A stretch of DNA of 64,000 nt from Lichenicoccus sp964246745 (lineage in GTDB: Bacteria; Pseudomonadota; Alphaproteobacteria; Acetobacterales; Acetobacteraceae): positions 3,320-67,319 of the forward strand of contig CAXTRK010000016.1 in the NCBI GenBank assembly GCA_964246745.1, given 5' to 3'. This document shows positions 18,958-27,185 of the stretch, piece by piece. Each line of letters opens with the position of its first letter. Position 1 is the stretch's first letter. The notes under the pieces are model-generated. The model saw nothing but the letters and a program-made list of their open reading frames with translations. It did no database searches and was not told the DNA's origin. Made by a program: the position numbers and the translations under genes.

Positions 18958-19186
18958 GCGGCCAGCATCGCCGCCGATCGTCGTTCTGGATGCCAACCTG
19001 CTCTATCCATTCCAGCACCCGGACGGCTTTCTATGTGAGCTGCATGATGCCGATCCGGAGTTGGTGCGGGCGTCCGCGGAAGCGGCGCGCGCCAATCTTA
19101 GCCGCAGCACGCCGTCGTTTGCGGATTACCTTGATGCCCTGGCGCCCCAGGGCCTGCTGGCGTTGGCGCAGCGCTTACGAGCATAG
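18947..19186 (+). pseudogene. PIN-domain toxin with internal deletion
   Basis: 79 residues from the ATG at 18947. It opens with the PIN beta-strand IVVLDANLLYPFQ, carrying the first acidic residue, then jumps directly to HPDGFLCELHDADPELV and a C-terminal helical part ending LLALAQRLRA. In related PIN toxins (about 170-190 residues, from family knowledge) roughly 80-100 residues with the other catalytic acids lie between these two parts. The frame is kept, so an in-frame deletion is likely. It should be unable to cut RNA. Start overlaps the antitoxin remnant by 11 bases. Confidence 0.6.
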
Positions 19187-19414
19187 CCCGATCGTGGCGG
19201 CGGAGGTGACGGGAGCATCCAGGCGACACCGCATTTCGCGCAGGAGGAGGCCCGCAGCCGCATTGCTCTCGGGCGACCGATCGTCCGCAGGGGCAGCACG
19301 GACACGCATACGACCTGACGCCGAACGTCTGAGTTGGGCAGGAAGCAGCGGCTGCCGGCAGCCTGGCAAATCTGAATCGAACTCTCGGTGCCGCTAGACC
19401 CAGACCCCCCAACC

Positions 19415-19582
19415 TCAACGCGAGCACCTGATGAAATGGCCCTTGGCGTCACGGCATTTCGTGGGCTTGAGCGAATCGCACTTGACGAAGTGTCCGTGCG
19501 AATCCCGGCACGGCTTGGCCTCGGCACTGGTGGCGCTGACGACAAAGGCGAGAGCGAAACCGACGAGCAGAAGATGGCGCAT
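19415..19582 (-). CDS. Small secreted Cys-rich protein with a duplicated motif
   Basis: A 55-residue protein with GGAGG about five bases before its ATG at 19582. Residues 1-21 form a signal peptide (hydrophobic core LLLVGFALAFVVSAT, likely cleavage after SAEA). The mature part of ~33 residues consists of two copies of one unit, KPCRDSHGHFVKC and TKCRDAKGHFIRC, each with two cysteines. Periplasmic or secreted; no known function. The four cysteines could form two disulfides or bind a metal together with the His residues. Confidence 0.75.
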   Translation of the reverse strand: MRHLLLVGFALAFVVSATSAEAKPCRDSHGHFVKCDSLKPTKCRDAKGHFIRCSR

Positions 19583-19655
19583 CGTATCCTCCGGGGTGTC
19601 TCGGCAAGCGTAACAGAGTCGAGGAACGCTGCCTATCCCCGGCTTCCGCGCGCGC

Positions 19656-19811
19656 TCAGTGTGTCGACGCCATCTTCACAATGGCAAGACCATAGAAAAT
19701 CAGGCTGAGACAGAGCAGCGCGAGCAACAGGGCAATGTTGCGTCCGCGCCGGCGCCGCTGCCATTCGCGGACTTGCTGGGGGACGCTCGAAGGCTGGGGA
19801 TCGATCGACAC
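19656..19811 (-). CDS. 51-residue single-pass membrane protein after ctaB
   Basis: Starts with a GTG directly after the ctaB stop (TGAGTG). The N-terminus is polar with a basic WQRRRRGRN patch, followed by one TM helix (NIALLLALLCLSLIFYGLAIV) and a short tail. A short protein of this shape commonly follows ctaB in alphaproteobacterial cytochrome oxidase operons; its role is not established. The basic-inside rule predicts the N-terminus in the cytoplasm. Confidence 0.7.
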   Translation of the reverse strand: MSIDPQPSSVPQQVREWQRRRRGRNIALLLALLCLSLIFYGLAIVKMASTH

Positions 19812-20738
19812 TCAGGTCAGGCGGTCGACGATGACAGCGGTGAACAGCACGGCGAGATAGAGCAGTGAGAACCGGAACGTCTGCCGTGCCGGCTTGTCGC
19901 TGGTCAGGCTGATGCCGCCCGCGTCCTGTCGGTCGCGCAGCACACGCCAGGAGCAGATCAGGAAGCCGGCGTCGAGCAGCATGGCGGAGATGGCGTAGAT
20001 CGGTCCGGTCAGATGGAGCGCCACTGGTGCCAGGGAGACGGCGGAGAGCAGCACTGTGTAGAGCATGATCTGGCGCCGGGTGTGCGCCGCCCCGTGCGTC
20101 ACCGGGAGCATCGGCACGCCGGCGCGGGCGTAATCCTTGCAGGCATAGAGCGACAACGCCCAGAAATGCGGCGGCGTCCAGAAGAAGACGATGGCGAACA
20201 GCACGATCGGCAGCAGGCTGACATCGCCAGTGACGGCGGCCCAGCCGATCAGCGGCGGGAAGGCGCCGGCGGCGCCGCCGATGACGATGTTCTGCGGCGT
20301 CGAGCGCTTCAGCCACATGGTGTAGATGAACACATAGAAGGCGATCGAGGCGGCGAGCAGGGCGGCGGCCACGACATTCGTGTCCAGCCACATCAGCATG
20401 ACCGACCCCGCGGACAACACGATGCCGTAGCCGAGCGCGGCGCCCGGAGCGATGCGTCCGGCGGCGACCGGGCGGGAGGCGGTCCGGTGCATCAGCCGGT
20501 CAATGTCGCGGTCATACCACATGTTGATCGCGCCCGCGGCGCCGGCGGCAATCGCGATGCAGAGCACGGCGATGCCGGCGACCAGGATGTTGATGTGGCC
20601 CGGCGCGATCAGCAGTCCGGCGGCGCCGGTGAACACCACCAGCGAGACCACGCGCGGTTTGAGCAGCGCCAGCCAGTCGGCCGCCTCGGTGCCGATGGTT
20701 GCGTCGAAAGCCAGGTCTGGCGCGGGCGATGGCATCAT
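19812..20738 (-). CDS. ctaB: Protohaem IX farnesyltransferase (haem O synthase)
   Basis: UbiA-family membrane enzyme that adds a farnesyl group to haem b to make haem O, the precursor of haem A for cytochrome oxidases. Seen: LLKPRVVSLVVFTG, the prenyl-diphosphate motif NMWYDRDID followed by RTASRPVA, the second conserved region YTMWLKRSTPQNIVIGGAAGAFPPLIGW, FWTPPHFWALSL, and about nine hydrophobic segments. The ATG at 20738 lies 14 bases after the stop of the oxidase-like gene, so the two are co-transcribed. About 308 residues, normal length. Confidence 0.92.
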   Translation of the reverse strand: MMPSPAPDLAFDATIGTEAADWLALLKPRVVSLVVFTGAAGLLIAPGHINILVAGIAVLCIAIAAGAAGAINMWYDRDIDRLMHRTASRPVAAGRIAPGAALGYGIVLSAGSVMLMWLDTNVVAAALLAASIAFYVFIYTMWLKRSTPQNIVIGGAAGAFPPLIGWAAVTGDVSLLPIVLFAIVFFWTPPHFWALSLYACKDYARAGVPMLPVTHGAAHTRRQIMLYTVLLSAVSLAPVALHLTGPIYAISAMLLDAGFLICSWRVLRDRQDAGGISLTSDKPARQTFRFSLLYLAVLFTAVIVDRLT

Positions 20739-20751
20739 GTCGGTGTAGGTC

Positions 20752-22122
20752 TCAACCGGGACGGAGCGTTTTGATAAAAGGCGCGGGCAGTGCGGGGGAG
20801 GGCGCGCTCCACCCAAGCGTGTCGGCGCCCTCGTTCCACCGGTTCCAGCCCAGGCCGGGCTTGCGCGCCATAGTGACCGCGACGGTCAGCAGGAACAGCA
20901 GCATGGAGGCGCCGGAGATGAAGCCGCCGATAGCGGGGACGACGGACCAACCGGCAGCGCCCGGGAAAAGCTGAGGAAAGAAGGCAAGATTGACGCCCAG
21001 GAAGGCAGTCCAGAAATGCAGCCGGCCGAGCGTCTCGGGATAGATCCTGCCGGTCATCCGACCGATCCAGAAGTAGAAGCCCGCGAAGATCGCAAACACG
21101 GCGCTGAGCGCCAGCACATAGTGGAAACGCGCGACCATCGCGTCAGGGCCGCGTGCGAGCACGCCCGCCACGCCGCCCAACGCGAACAGGAAGATGAAGC
21201 CAAGCACCCAAAGCATCGGAGTCCTGAGCTCGATGCTACCGCCACGCAACGTGACAACCAGGCAGCCGAACACAATGGCCGTCGGCGCCGCGATCACCAG
21301 GGTCGCCGTGGTGAAGGCGCCGCCGGGCTCGACCGAGAGCCCGCCCACGAACATGTGGTGCGCCCACACCATGAACCCGATGACGCCGATCGCGACCATC
21401 GAATAGGCCGCGCCGAGATGAAAGACGATCGGCCTGCGCGCAAAGGTCGAGACGACGTGGCTGGCGATCCCGAAGCCCGGCAGGATCAGGATGCAGATCT
21501 CCGGATGGCCGAAAAACCAGAAGAGCTGTCGGAACAACGCCGCATCATCGCCGTGCGGTCTGCTGACCAGCACGGTGACGGCGCCGGCCAGCACCGGAAC
21601 CGCCAGCAGCAGCAGGAAAGCGGTCACGAGCTGCGACCACACAAACAACGGCATCCTGTGCAAGGTCATGCCGGGGTCACGCATGTTGAGTATGGTGGTG
21701 ATGAAATTGCTCGAGACAAGCAGCGACGAGCCGGCGGACAGAAGCAGCGAGAGCAAGGTGAAGTCCAGCTTCCGTCCTGCTCCGTGGCCGCAGATCAGGC
21801 CGGTCAGCGCCAAGCCGAAGCCGGCTGCCGCCATGCACAACGAAGCGGCGTTGAGACGTGGGAAGGCCATGTCGGGTGCCGCGATCATGAGCGGGATGAA
21901 CCAGTTGCCGTAGCCTGCGATCAACGCCGGCATGATCCCGAAGACGATCATGATCAGCCCATGCTGAACCACGATCGCGTCCCAGGCCGGACCGACGTGC
22001 GGTCCGGCATGCAGCAGCCTCGCGCGCATGACCATCGACAGCGCGCCGCCGGTGAGTCCGGCGGCAAGCGCCAGGATCAGATACGCCGTGCCTATGGTCT
22101 TATGATCGGTCGCACCGGGCAT
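20752..22122 (-). CDS. Cytochrome oxidase subunit I-like protein with altered active centre
   Basis: A 456-residue haem-copper oxidase subunit I homologue (typical CtaD ~530). Retained: His54 and His334 at the low-spin haem ligand positions, CuB ligands His206, His255 and His256, Asp84 of the D-channel entry and Glu208. Changed: the usual HPEVY reads HPEIC (Cys210 replaces the His-crosslinked Tyr); PTGIK reads PTAIV (K-channel Lys gone); AHFHY reads ARFHY (Arg332 replaces the high-spin haem ligand). The HDTYY segment and the Arg pair near the haem propionates are also missing. The rest is strongly conserved, so it looks selected. Dioxygen reduction by the normal mechanism seems impossible. 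No coxB, coxC or ctaG is nearby. Start ATG 22122; the upstream open frame is a shadow of pmtA. Confidence 0.85.
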   Translation of the reverse strand: MPGATDHKTIGTAYLILALAAGLTGGALSMVMRARLLHAGPHVGPAWDAIVVQHGLIMIVFGIMPALIAGYGNWFIPLMIAAPDMAFPRLNAASLCMAAAGFGLALTGLICGHGAGRKLDFTLLSLLLSAGSSLLVSSNFITTILNMRDPGMTLHRMPLFVWSQLVTAFLLLLAVPVLAGAVTVLVSRPHGDDAALFRQLFWFFGHPEICILILPGFGIASHVVSTFARRPIVFHLGAAYSMVAIGVIGFMVWAHHMFVGGLSVEPGGAFTTATLVIAAPTAIVFGCLVVTLRGGSIELRTPMLWVLGFIFLFALGGVAGVLARGPDAMVARFHYVLALSAVFAIFAGFYFWIGRMTGRIYPETLGRLHFWTAFLGVNLAFFPQLFPGAAGWSVVPAIGGFISGASMLLFLLTVAVTMARKPGLGWNRWNEGADTLGWSAPSPALPAPFIKTLRPG

Positions 22123-22150
22123 AGCGCAGGCTCTGAAGCGGCGCGCCGGC

Positions 22151-22849
22151 TCAGGCACGGCGGTCGATATCGACATTCGCCAGGCTGACCAGCGTAAACA
22201 GGCCGGCCGGAGGCACCGGCTCGATGCTTGCGCGCAGACGATCCGCTGGAGGCAGCAGCGCCTCGATGGCGAAGTCGGGATGCCAGCCGAGCGGGCGCGA
22301 CGCCCGCGCCATGCCGCGCTCGACCAGCAGACGCAGGCCGCCGGTGGCAAGGAAGTGATTGACGAACAGGATCTGGCCGCCAGGACGCACGACGCGGCGC
22401 AGCTCCGCATAGAGCCGTCGCGGATGCGGCACCACGGACGCCACGAACATGGCCACCGCGATGTCAAAGCTGTCGTCGGCGAAGTCGGTCTCCTCGGCGT
22501 CCATCTCGATGAGCGCCTCGACATTGCCAAGGCCATGCCGCTGCACGCGGTCACGCGCGCGCGCGAGCATGTCGCCGGAGAGATCGATCCCGGTAATCCG
22601 CTTGGCGGGATCGTAGTGCGGCAACGCCAGGCCGGTGCCGACGCCGACTTCCAGCACGCGTTCGCCGCGCACCTGGTTCACCGCCCGCACCGCGCGCCTG
22701 CGGCCAAAGGCGGAGATGCCGCCGAAGACTCCGTCATAGACGCCAGCCCAGCGTCGATAGGCCGCGCGCACCGCATCGGCGTCAAGCGCCGAGCGTGGCG
22801 CCGGTCCCTCGGGTCCACGTGGGGTATGCTGTCCTAAAGCGTGGCTCAT
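22151..22849 (-). CDS. pmtA: Phosphatidylethanolamine N-methyltransferase, PmtA type
   Basis: SAM-dependent methyltransferase predicted to convert phosphatidylethanolamine stepwise to phosphatidylcholine at the membrane. The 232-residue protein has motif I VLEVGVGTGLALPHY, GIDLSGDMLARAR, then MDAEETDFADDSFDIAVAMF and the PmtA-like ending VVRPGGQILFVNHF. N-terminal RRWAGVYDGVFGG is also characteristic of the alphaproteobacterial enzyme. It is followed after 28 bases by the oxidase-like gene on the same strand. Confidence 0.85.
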   Translation of the reverse strand: MSHALGQHTPRGPEGPAPRSALDADAVRAAYRRWAGVYDGVFGGISAFGRRRAVRAVNQVRGERVLEVGVGTGLALPHYDPAKRITGIDLSGDMLARARDRVQRHGLGNVEALIEMDAEETDFADDSFDIAVAMFVASVVPHPRRLYAELRRVVRPGGQILFVNHFLATGGLRLLVERGMARASRPLGWHPDFAIEALLPPADRLRASIEPVPPAGLFTLVSLANVDIDRRA

Positions 22850-23006
22850 CGGGCCTCTCTCTGCCCTGCCGGGGCCTGCCCAGCAAGAGGCAAGCGCATC
22901 ACGTCCCTAGGCGCTCTCTGCGCCAGCCGCCGAAAAGCCGTTTGCTTCGGCGCCCGGAGCCACGCAAACTGGCGCGCAGCCAGACGAACGAAAGGGACGC
23001 GGCACG

Positions 23007-23171
23007 GTGTCGATACTGGATCTCTCGCTGGTGCTGCTCAATGTCGTGTTCTGGTTTGGCGCGGTGCTGCTTTATTTCCGCACCCCGATTTTCAAGTGGC
23101 TGGATAATCGCATCCCCCACGAGCCGGTCACCGATCGTCTGCGCGCCGCCTTCAGGTCCGCACGTCGCTAA
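23007..23171 (+). CDS. Small membrane protein, 54 residues
   Basis: Reads from a GTG at 23007 to TAA at 23171. AAAGGGA lies about 11 bases upstream of the start. One TM helix (LSLVLLNVVFWFGAVLLYF) is followed by a basic amphipathic tail (FKWLDNRIPHEPVTDRLRAAF). No family recognised. Its end overlaps the end of gshB on the opposite strand by 20 bases. It diverges from pmtA with about 157 bases between, which hold no clear promoter. Confidence 0.55.
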   Translation: MSILDLSLVLLNVVFWFGAVLLYFRTPIFKWLDNRIPHEPVTDRLRAAFRSARR

Positions 23172-24168
23172 AAATGGGGTCTGGAGAAGGCGCGAGGCGG
23201 GCCTCGATCCGGTTCCATAGCAGGCCCGCGCTGTTGATGCCGTCGAACCGGTCGAGCTGCTGGAGGCCGGTGGGCGAGGTCACGTTGATCTCGGTCAGCC
23301 AGTCGCCGATCACGTCGATGCCGGCGAAGATCAGCCCGTGCTCACGCAAAGTGGGGCCGATGCGCGCGCAGATCTCGCGGTCGCGCCCGGTCAGCGGCGC
23401 CGGTTCGGCGCGGCCGCCGATATGCAGGTTGGAGCGCGCCTCGCCTTTCGCCGGCAGCCGGTTGAAGGCGCCGATCGGCTCGCCGTCGGCCAGGATGATG
23501 CGCTTGTCGCCGGCACGCACGGCGGGCTCGTAGCGCTGGACCATCAGCGGCTCGCGCGAGCGGCTGAAGAACATCTCCAGCACCGAGCCGAAATTCTCGT
23601 CGTCCTCGCGGATGCGGAACACGCCCGCGCCGCCATTGCCGAACAGCGGCTTGATGATGATGTCGGAATGCTCGTCGCGGAAGCCGCGGATTGCGTCCGC
23701 GTCCCAGCTCACCAGGGTCGGCGGCATCAGGTCGGGGAAGTGCGTGACCAGCAGCTTCTCCGGCGCGTCGCGCACGGCGCGCGGGTCGTTCACCACCAGC
23801 GTCTCGGGGTGGATGTGTTCGAGCAGGTGGGTCGCGGTGATGTAGCCCATGTCGAACGGCGGGTCCTGACGCATCAGCACCACGTCCATGCCGGCGAGAT
23901 CGAGCACCGTGTCATCGCCAAATCGCGCATGCGCGCCGCGCCGCCGTTCCAGCGTGACCGGCCGCGCACGCGCGGTCAGGCGGTGCAGGCGCGGCGAGGA
24001 CGGATCGAATTTGCCTTCGCGCAGGCTCATATGCCGGACCTCGTAGATCCACAGCGCATGGCCGCGCGTCTGCGCCTCGAGCATCAGCGCGAAGCTGGAA
24101 TCGGCATCGATATCGACGCCCTCGATGGGGTCCATCTGAACCGCGACCTTGAGCGTGCTGCGAGGCAT
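23152..24168 (-). CDS. gshB: Glutathione synthetase
   Basis: ATP-grasp ligase joining gamma-glutamylcysteine and glycine. 338 residues, slightly longer than the usual ~315 because of the C-terminal tail. Visible: VAVQMDPIEGVDIDADSSF, RQDPPFDMGYITATHLLE, IIKPLFGNGGAGVFRI (ATP-binding loop), LPAKGEARSNLHIGGRAE and EINVTSPTGLQQLDRF, all family landmarks. It closes the minus-strand run that starts with the hydrolase fusion at 28573, 11 bases after greB. Confidence 0.95.
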   Translation of the reverse strand: MPRSTLKVAVQMDPIEGVDIDADSSFALMLEAQTRGHALWIYEVRHMSLREGKFDPSSPRLHRLTARARPVTLERRRGAHARFGDDTVLDLAGMDVVLMRQDPPFDMGYITATHLLEHIHPETLVVNDPRAVRDAPEKLLVTHFPDLMPPTLVSWDADAIRGFRDEHSDIIIKPLFGNGGAGVFRIREDDENFGSVLEMFFSRSREPLMVQRYEPAVRAGDKRIILADGEPIGAFNRLPAKGEARSNLHIGGRAEPAPLTGRDREICARIGPTLREHGLIFAGIDVIGDWLTEINVTSPTGLQQLDRFDGINSAGLLWNRIEARLAPSPDPIFSDVRT

Positions 24169-24179
24169 GCCTCATTCCT

Positions 24180-24707
24180 TCACGGTGGGGGATAATCGAT
24201 CGCGATGATCTCGGCCATCACCAACCCGCGCGGCGTCTGCATGCGCACCTCGTCGCCGACACGGGCGCCCAGCAGCGCGCGCGCCACGGGAGAGGCAAGG
24301 CTGACCTCCCCTTTGGCCAGATCCGCCTCGTCGACGCCGACGATGGTGACCGTGCGTTCGCTGTCGTCGGCTTGCACGAAGCGGACGGTGGCGCCGAAAA
24401 ACACCTGGTCGCGACGGGTCTGCGCGCGCGGGTCGACCACCTCGGCGCGCTCGATGCGCTTGCCGAGGAAGCGGGCGCGGCGGTCGATCTCGCGCAGCCG
24501 CTTCTTGCCATAGAGGTAGTCGCCATTCTCGGAGCGGTCGCCGTTGCCGGCGGCCCAGGAGACGATCTCGACGATCTTCGGCCGTTCCTCACGCATGAGC
24601 TGGTTCAGCTCCGCCCGCATCCGCGCCATGCCTGCGGGCGTCACATGGCGCGGCATCCCGCCAGGCAGTGTCGCCTCGTCGTCGTCCTGCTCGTCCGCAA
24701 GGCTCAC
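24180..24707 (-). CDS. greB: Transcription elongation factor GreB
   Basis: Rescues backtracked RNA polymerase by promoting transcript cleavage. The N-terminal coiled coil carries the acidic tip DRSENGDYLYGKKRLREIDRR, the GreB form, and the C-terminal FKBP-like domain has FFGATVRF and ISPVARALLG-like SLASPVARALLGARVGDEV. The GTG at 24707 overlaps the aldose-epimerase stop (GTGA) and was chosen over the longest start because the proteins then begin with an acidic leader before MPRHVTPAG. Confidence 0.9.
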   Translation of the reverse strand: MSLADEQDDDEATLPGGMPRHVTPAGMARMRAELNQLMREERPKIVEIVSWAAGNGDRSENGDYLYGKKRLREIDRRARFLGKRIERAEVVDPRAQTRRDQVFFGATVRFVQADDSERTVTIVGVDEADLAKGEVSLASPVARALLGARVGDEVRMQTPRGLVMAEIIAIDYPPP

Positions 24708-25591
24708 GGCGTGAACAGGGTGATGCGAACCCATCCCTCCAGCACGCCGCCCGCCGGCACCACGCGCAGCCCATTGTCCGCGAGCGCCAGGTGGTTGACG
24801 GCATTGGACATGTTGCTGGCCGGCTCGACCGCGAAGTAGGGCTTTCCGGGTGGGCTGAACACCACGAGGTGAGCAAACAAATCGGACGCGGTAATGCGGA
24901 TGCCGCGCCGCTGCTCCGGCCAGAGCAGCACAGCCTCGCCGCTCCAGCCGGCATAGCCGTTATCGAGATCGGTGTTCTGCACGCGGCGTGTGGCCGCGAA
25001 GCTCCAATCGCCCTGCACCGGCAGGCGTGTCTCGGGCAGCGAGTTGGCGTCGGTCTTCCACACCGATGTTGCGTCGAAGCGAAGCTCGGCCTGTCCGTCG
25101 TTCGGAAAGAACGGATGCACTCCGAAGCCGACCGGCTGCGCCCGCGCGTCGGTGTTCTCGAAGCGGATCGCGATGGCAAGTTCGGTCTCGCCCAGGCTCG
25201 CGCTCAGGCTCGTGGTCAGCGAAACCCGGTAGGTGAACGGCCACTGCGCCGCCGGCCCCTGATGGTCCAGCACCAGCACGGCACCGGAGGCGGCCGCTTC
25301 CCGCACTGTCCAGGCGCGCTCCCAGGCATTGCCGTGAATGGTGTTCGGCTCGCCGGCGAAATTCGGCGCAAGCTGGAACGACTCGCCGCCAAAGGAGAAG
25401 CGGCCGTAGCCCACCCGGTTGGAAAACGGGATCAGCGGATATGCTCCAACCGGCTGCCCATGCTGGGCGATCAGCTTGGGATCGGAAACCCGGTGCAGGA
25501 TATCGATCCCGCTCTGTGTCCAGCTCGCGACCGCGCCGCCAACCTCGGGAAGCAGCCGCAGCACCGCGGCGCCGCTCTTCAGTTCCAGCAT
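24704..25591 (-). CDS. Aldose 1-epimerase family protein
   Basis: Interconverts alpha and beta anomers of aldoses in the GalM family. The 295-residue beta-sandwich shows FSNRVGYGRFSFGG, NTIHGNAWERAW with the first catalytic His, GFGVHPFFP with the second, and the Glu in YFAVEPASNMSNA. It lacks the long loops of GalM and is closer to the YeaD/YihR-like bacterial group. It follows the GMC oxidoreductase by 64 bases on the same strand, suggesting supply of a given anomer to that enzyme (inference). Confidence 0.85.
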   Translation of the reverse strand: MLELKSGAAVLRLLPEVGGAVASWTQSGIDILHRVSDPKLIAQHGQPVGAYPLIPFSNRVGYGRFSFGGESFQLAPNFAGEPNTIHGNAWERAWTVREAAASGAVLVLDHQGPAAQWPFTYRVSLTTSLSASLGETELAIAIRFENTDARAQPVGFGVHPFFPNDGQAELRFDATSVWKTDANSLPETRLPVQGDWSFAATRRVQNTDLDNGYAGWSGEAVLLWPEQRRGIRITASDLFAHLVVFSPPGKPYFAVEPASNMSNAVNHLALADNGLRVVPAGGVLEGWVRITLFTP

Positions 25592-25655
25592 GTCGCCTGT
25601 CTCCGTTCCCGCTGGTCAGAACGCGAGACGCAAACCTTCGGTTCTCGGCAGCCTC

Positions 25656-27185
25656 TCAATCGCCAAGAAACGCCTCAGCGGTGCGCAGGCTGAGCGCCAT
25701 GATGGTGAGCGCGGGGTTTGCCGGCAGCGCGCTCGGGAACACCGAATTGTCGCAGATCCACAGATTGCCGATATCGAAGCTGCGCCCGTACGGATCGACC
25801 ACGGCGCTGTCTGCGTCGCGGCCCATGCGGCAGGTGCCGACGGTGTGCGCCGCGCGCTCGAAGGTCCAGATGTCGCGTGCTCCCGCCGCCTGCCAGATCG
25901 CCGACATGCGCGCCGCCGCGTGCCGGCTCATGGCGCGTTCGTTCGGACCGTAGCTGAGATGCACGCGCGGCTTGGGCAGACCGGTCGCGTCGGTCTCGTC
26001 CGAAAGCTCGACGAAATTGCTGGGCCGCGGCAGGCAGTCGCCGTTGATGCCGATGCCCGCCTGGTGGTTGTAGCCCTGAATCGCATCGACCAGGGTTTGT
26101 CCGAACAGGCCGCGTCCGCGCGCCACCTGCGACGCCCAGGTGACCGGAACGATGCCGAGGCTTTGCACCAGATAACCGCCGGCGAAGTCGGCATCCGACG
26201 GACGGATCATGTCCTCGGTGATCAACGACGCCGGAAACCCCTTGTTCGGGCGCATCTCCCGCTCGAACGTGCCCCAGACCTGGGTCGCCACATGCGCCAT
26301 GTAGTTGCGGCCGACCTGCCCGCTCGAATTGGCCAGACCCAGATGCAGCAGCAGGCGCGGCGTCTCGATCGCGCCCGCGCAGAGGAACACCGCGGCGCAT
26401 CTCTGCCGGTACTCGACGCCGTCCTGTCGATACGCCACCTTGTTGATGCGGCCGTTGCGGTCACGTTCCAGGTCATGCGCGAAGCAGCCCGGACGGATTT
26501 CGGCACCCGCGCGCACCGCGTCGGGCAGGTAGGTCACGTCCATGCTCGTCTTGGCGCCGATGCGGCAGCCCTGATGGCAGTGGCCGCAGGCGATGCAGGC
26601 CTGCCGGATGCCGCGATCCTGGGAGAGGGCGGCAAGTGGCGCGGCGCAGCACCGGATGCCGAGTGCCTCGCAACCGGCTTGCATCATCTGTGCCGGCGCG
26701 TTCAGCGGCAGCGGCGGCAGGTCGTAGCCTCGGCGCGGATCCCACAGATAGACGCTGGGGCCGCAGACGCCGATCGCCTGCTCGACGCGCTTCAGAAACG
26801 GCACAAGCTCGGCATGGTCGAGCGGCCAGTCCTCGCCCACGCCAAACTCCGAGCGCAGGCGCAGGTCGCGAGGGTCCGGACGCGGCGCGTACGCGCCCCA
26901 GTGCAGGGTCGAGCCGCCGACGCCGGTGCCGCTGTTGTTGGCGCCGAACGCCTGCGGCGTGTCGCCGGCGGCGAGGCGCTCGCCCAGCCAGTACAGCCCT
27001 GCCGCGGCAATCTCGTCCGCCGCGAATTCGTCTGGCGTCCAGTTCCGCCCGGCCTCCAGGGCGACCACGCTGAGCCCGGCCTCGGCGAGCCGGGCCAACA
27101 GCGGCGCGCCGCCGGCGCCGGTGCCGATCACCACCGCATCGACCACATCATCCCGGCTATGCCGCCGCATCGTCTCCAGCCTCAT
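25656..27185 (-). CDS. GMC-family FAD oxidoreductase (sugar/alcohol dehydrogenase type)
   Basis: A 509-residue flavoprotein. The N-terminal FAD motif is VIGTGAGGAPLLARLAEAG, followed by GVGGSTLHWGAY, and the C-terminal catalytic part has AAHTVGTCRMG with the catalytic His and NPALTIMALSLR with the partner Asn. The insert CIACGHCHQGCRIGAK resembles that of the FAD subunit of gluconate 2-dehydrogenase and related membrane-bound sugar dehydrogenases. No signal peptide is visible. It overlaps the preceding gene, which ends in a gluconate-dehydrogenase subunit 3 domain, so the two probably form one enzyme. Substrate unknown. Confidence 0.88.
   Translation of the reverse strand: MRLETMRRHSRDDVVDAVVIGTGAGGAPLLARLAEAGLSVVALEAGRNWTPDEFAADEIAAAGLYWLGERLAAGDTPQAFGANNSGTGVGGSTLHWGAYAPRPDPRDLRLRSEFGVGEDWPLDHAELVPFLKRVEQAIGVCGPSVYLWDPRRGYDLPPLPLNAPAQMMQAGCEALGIRCCAAPLAALSQDRGIRQACIACGHCHQGCRIGAKTSMDVTYLPDAVRAGAEIRPGCFAHDLERDRNGRINKVAYRQDGVEYRQRCAAVFLCAGAIETPRLLLHLGLANSSGQVGRNYMAHVATQVWGTFEREMRPNKGFPASLITEDMIRPSDADFAGGYLVQSLGIVPVTWASQVARGRGLFGQTLVDAIQGYNHQAGIGINGDCLPRPSNFVELSDETDATGLPKPRVHLSYGPNERAMSRHAAARMSAIWQAAGARDIWTFERAAHTVGTCRMGRDADSAVVDPYGRSFDIGNLWICDNSVFPSALPANPALTIMALSLRTAEAFLGD

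Noticed and set aside
22123..22554. N-terminal extension of the oxidase-like protein
   Set aside because: It is the shifted frame of pmtA and has no membrane segments.
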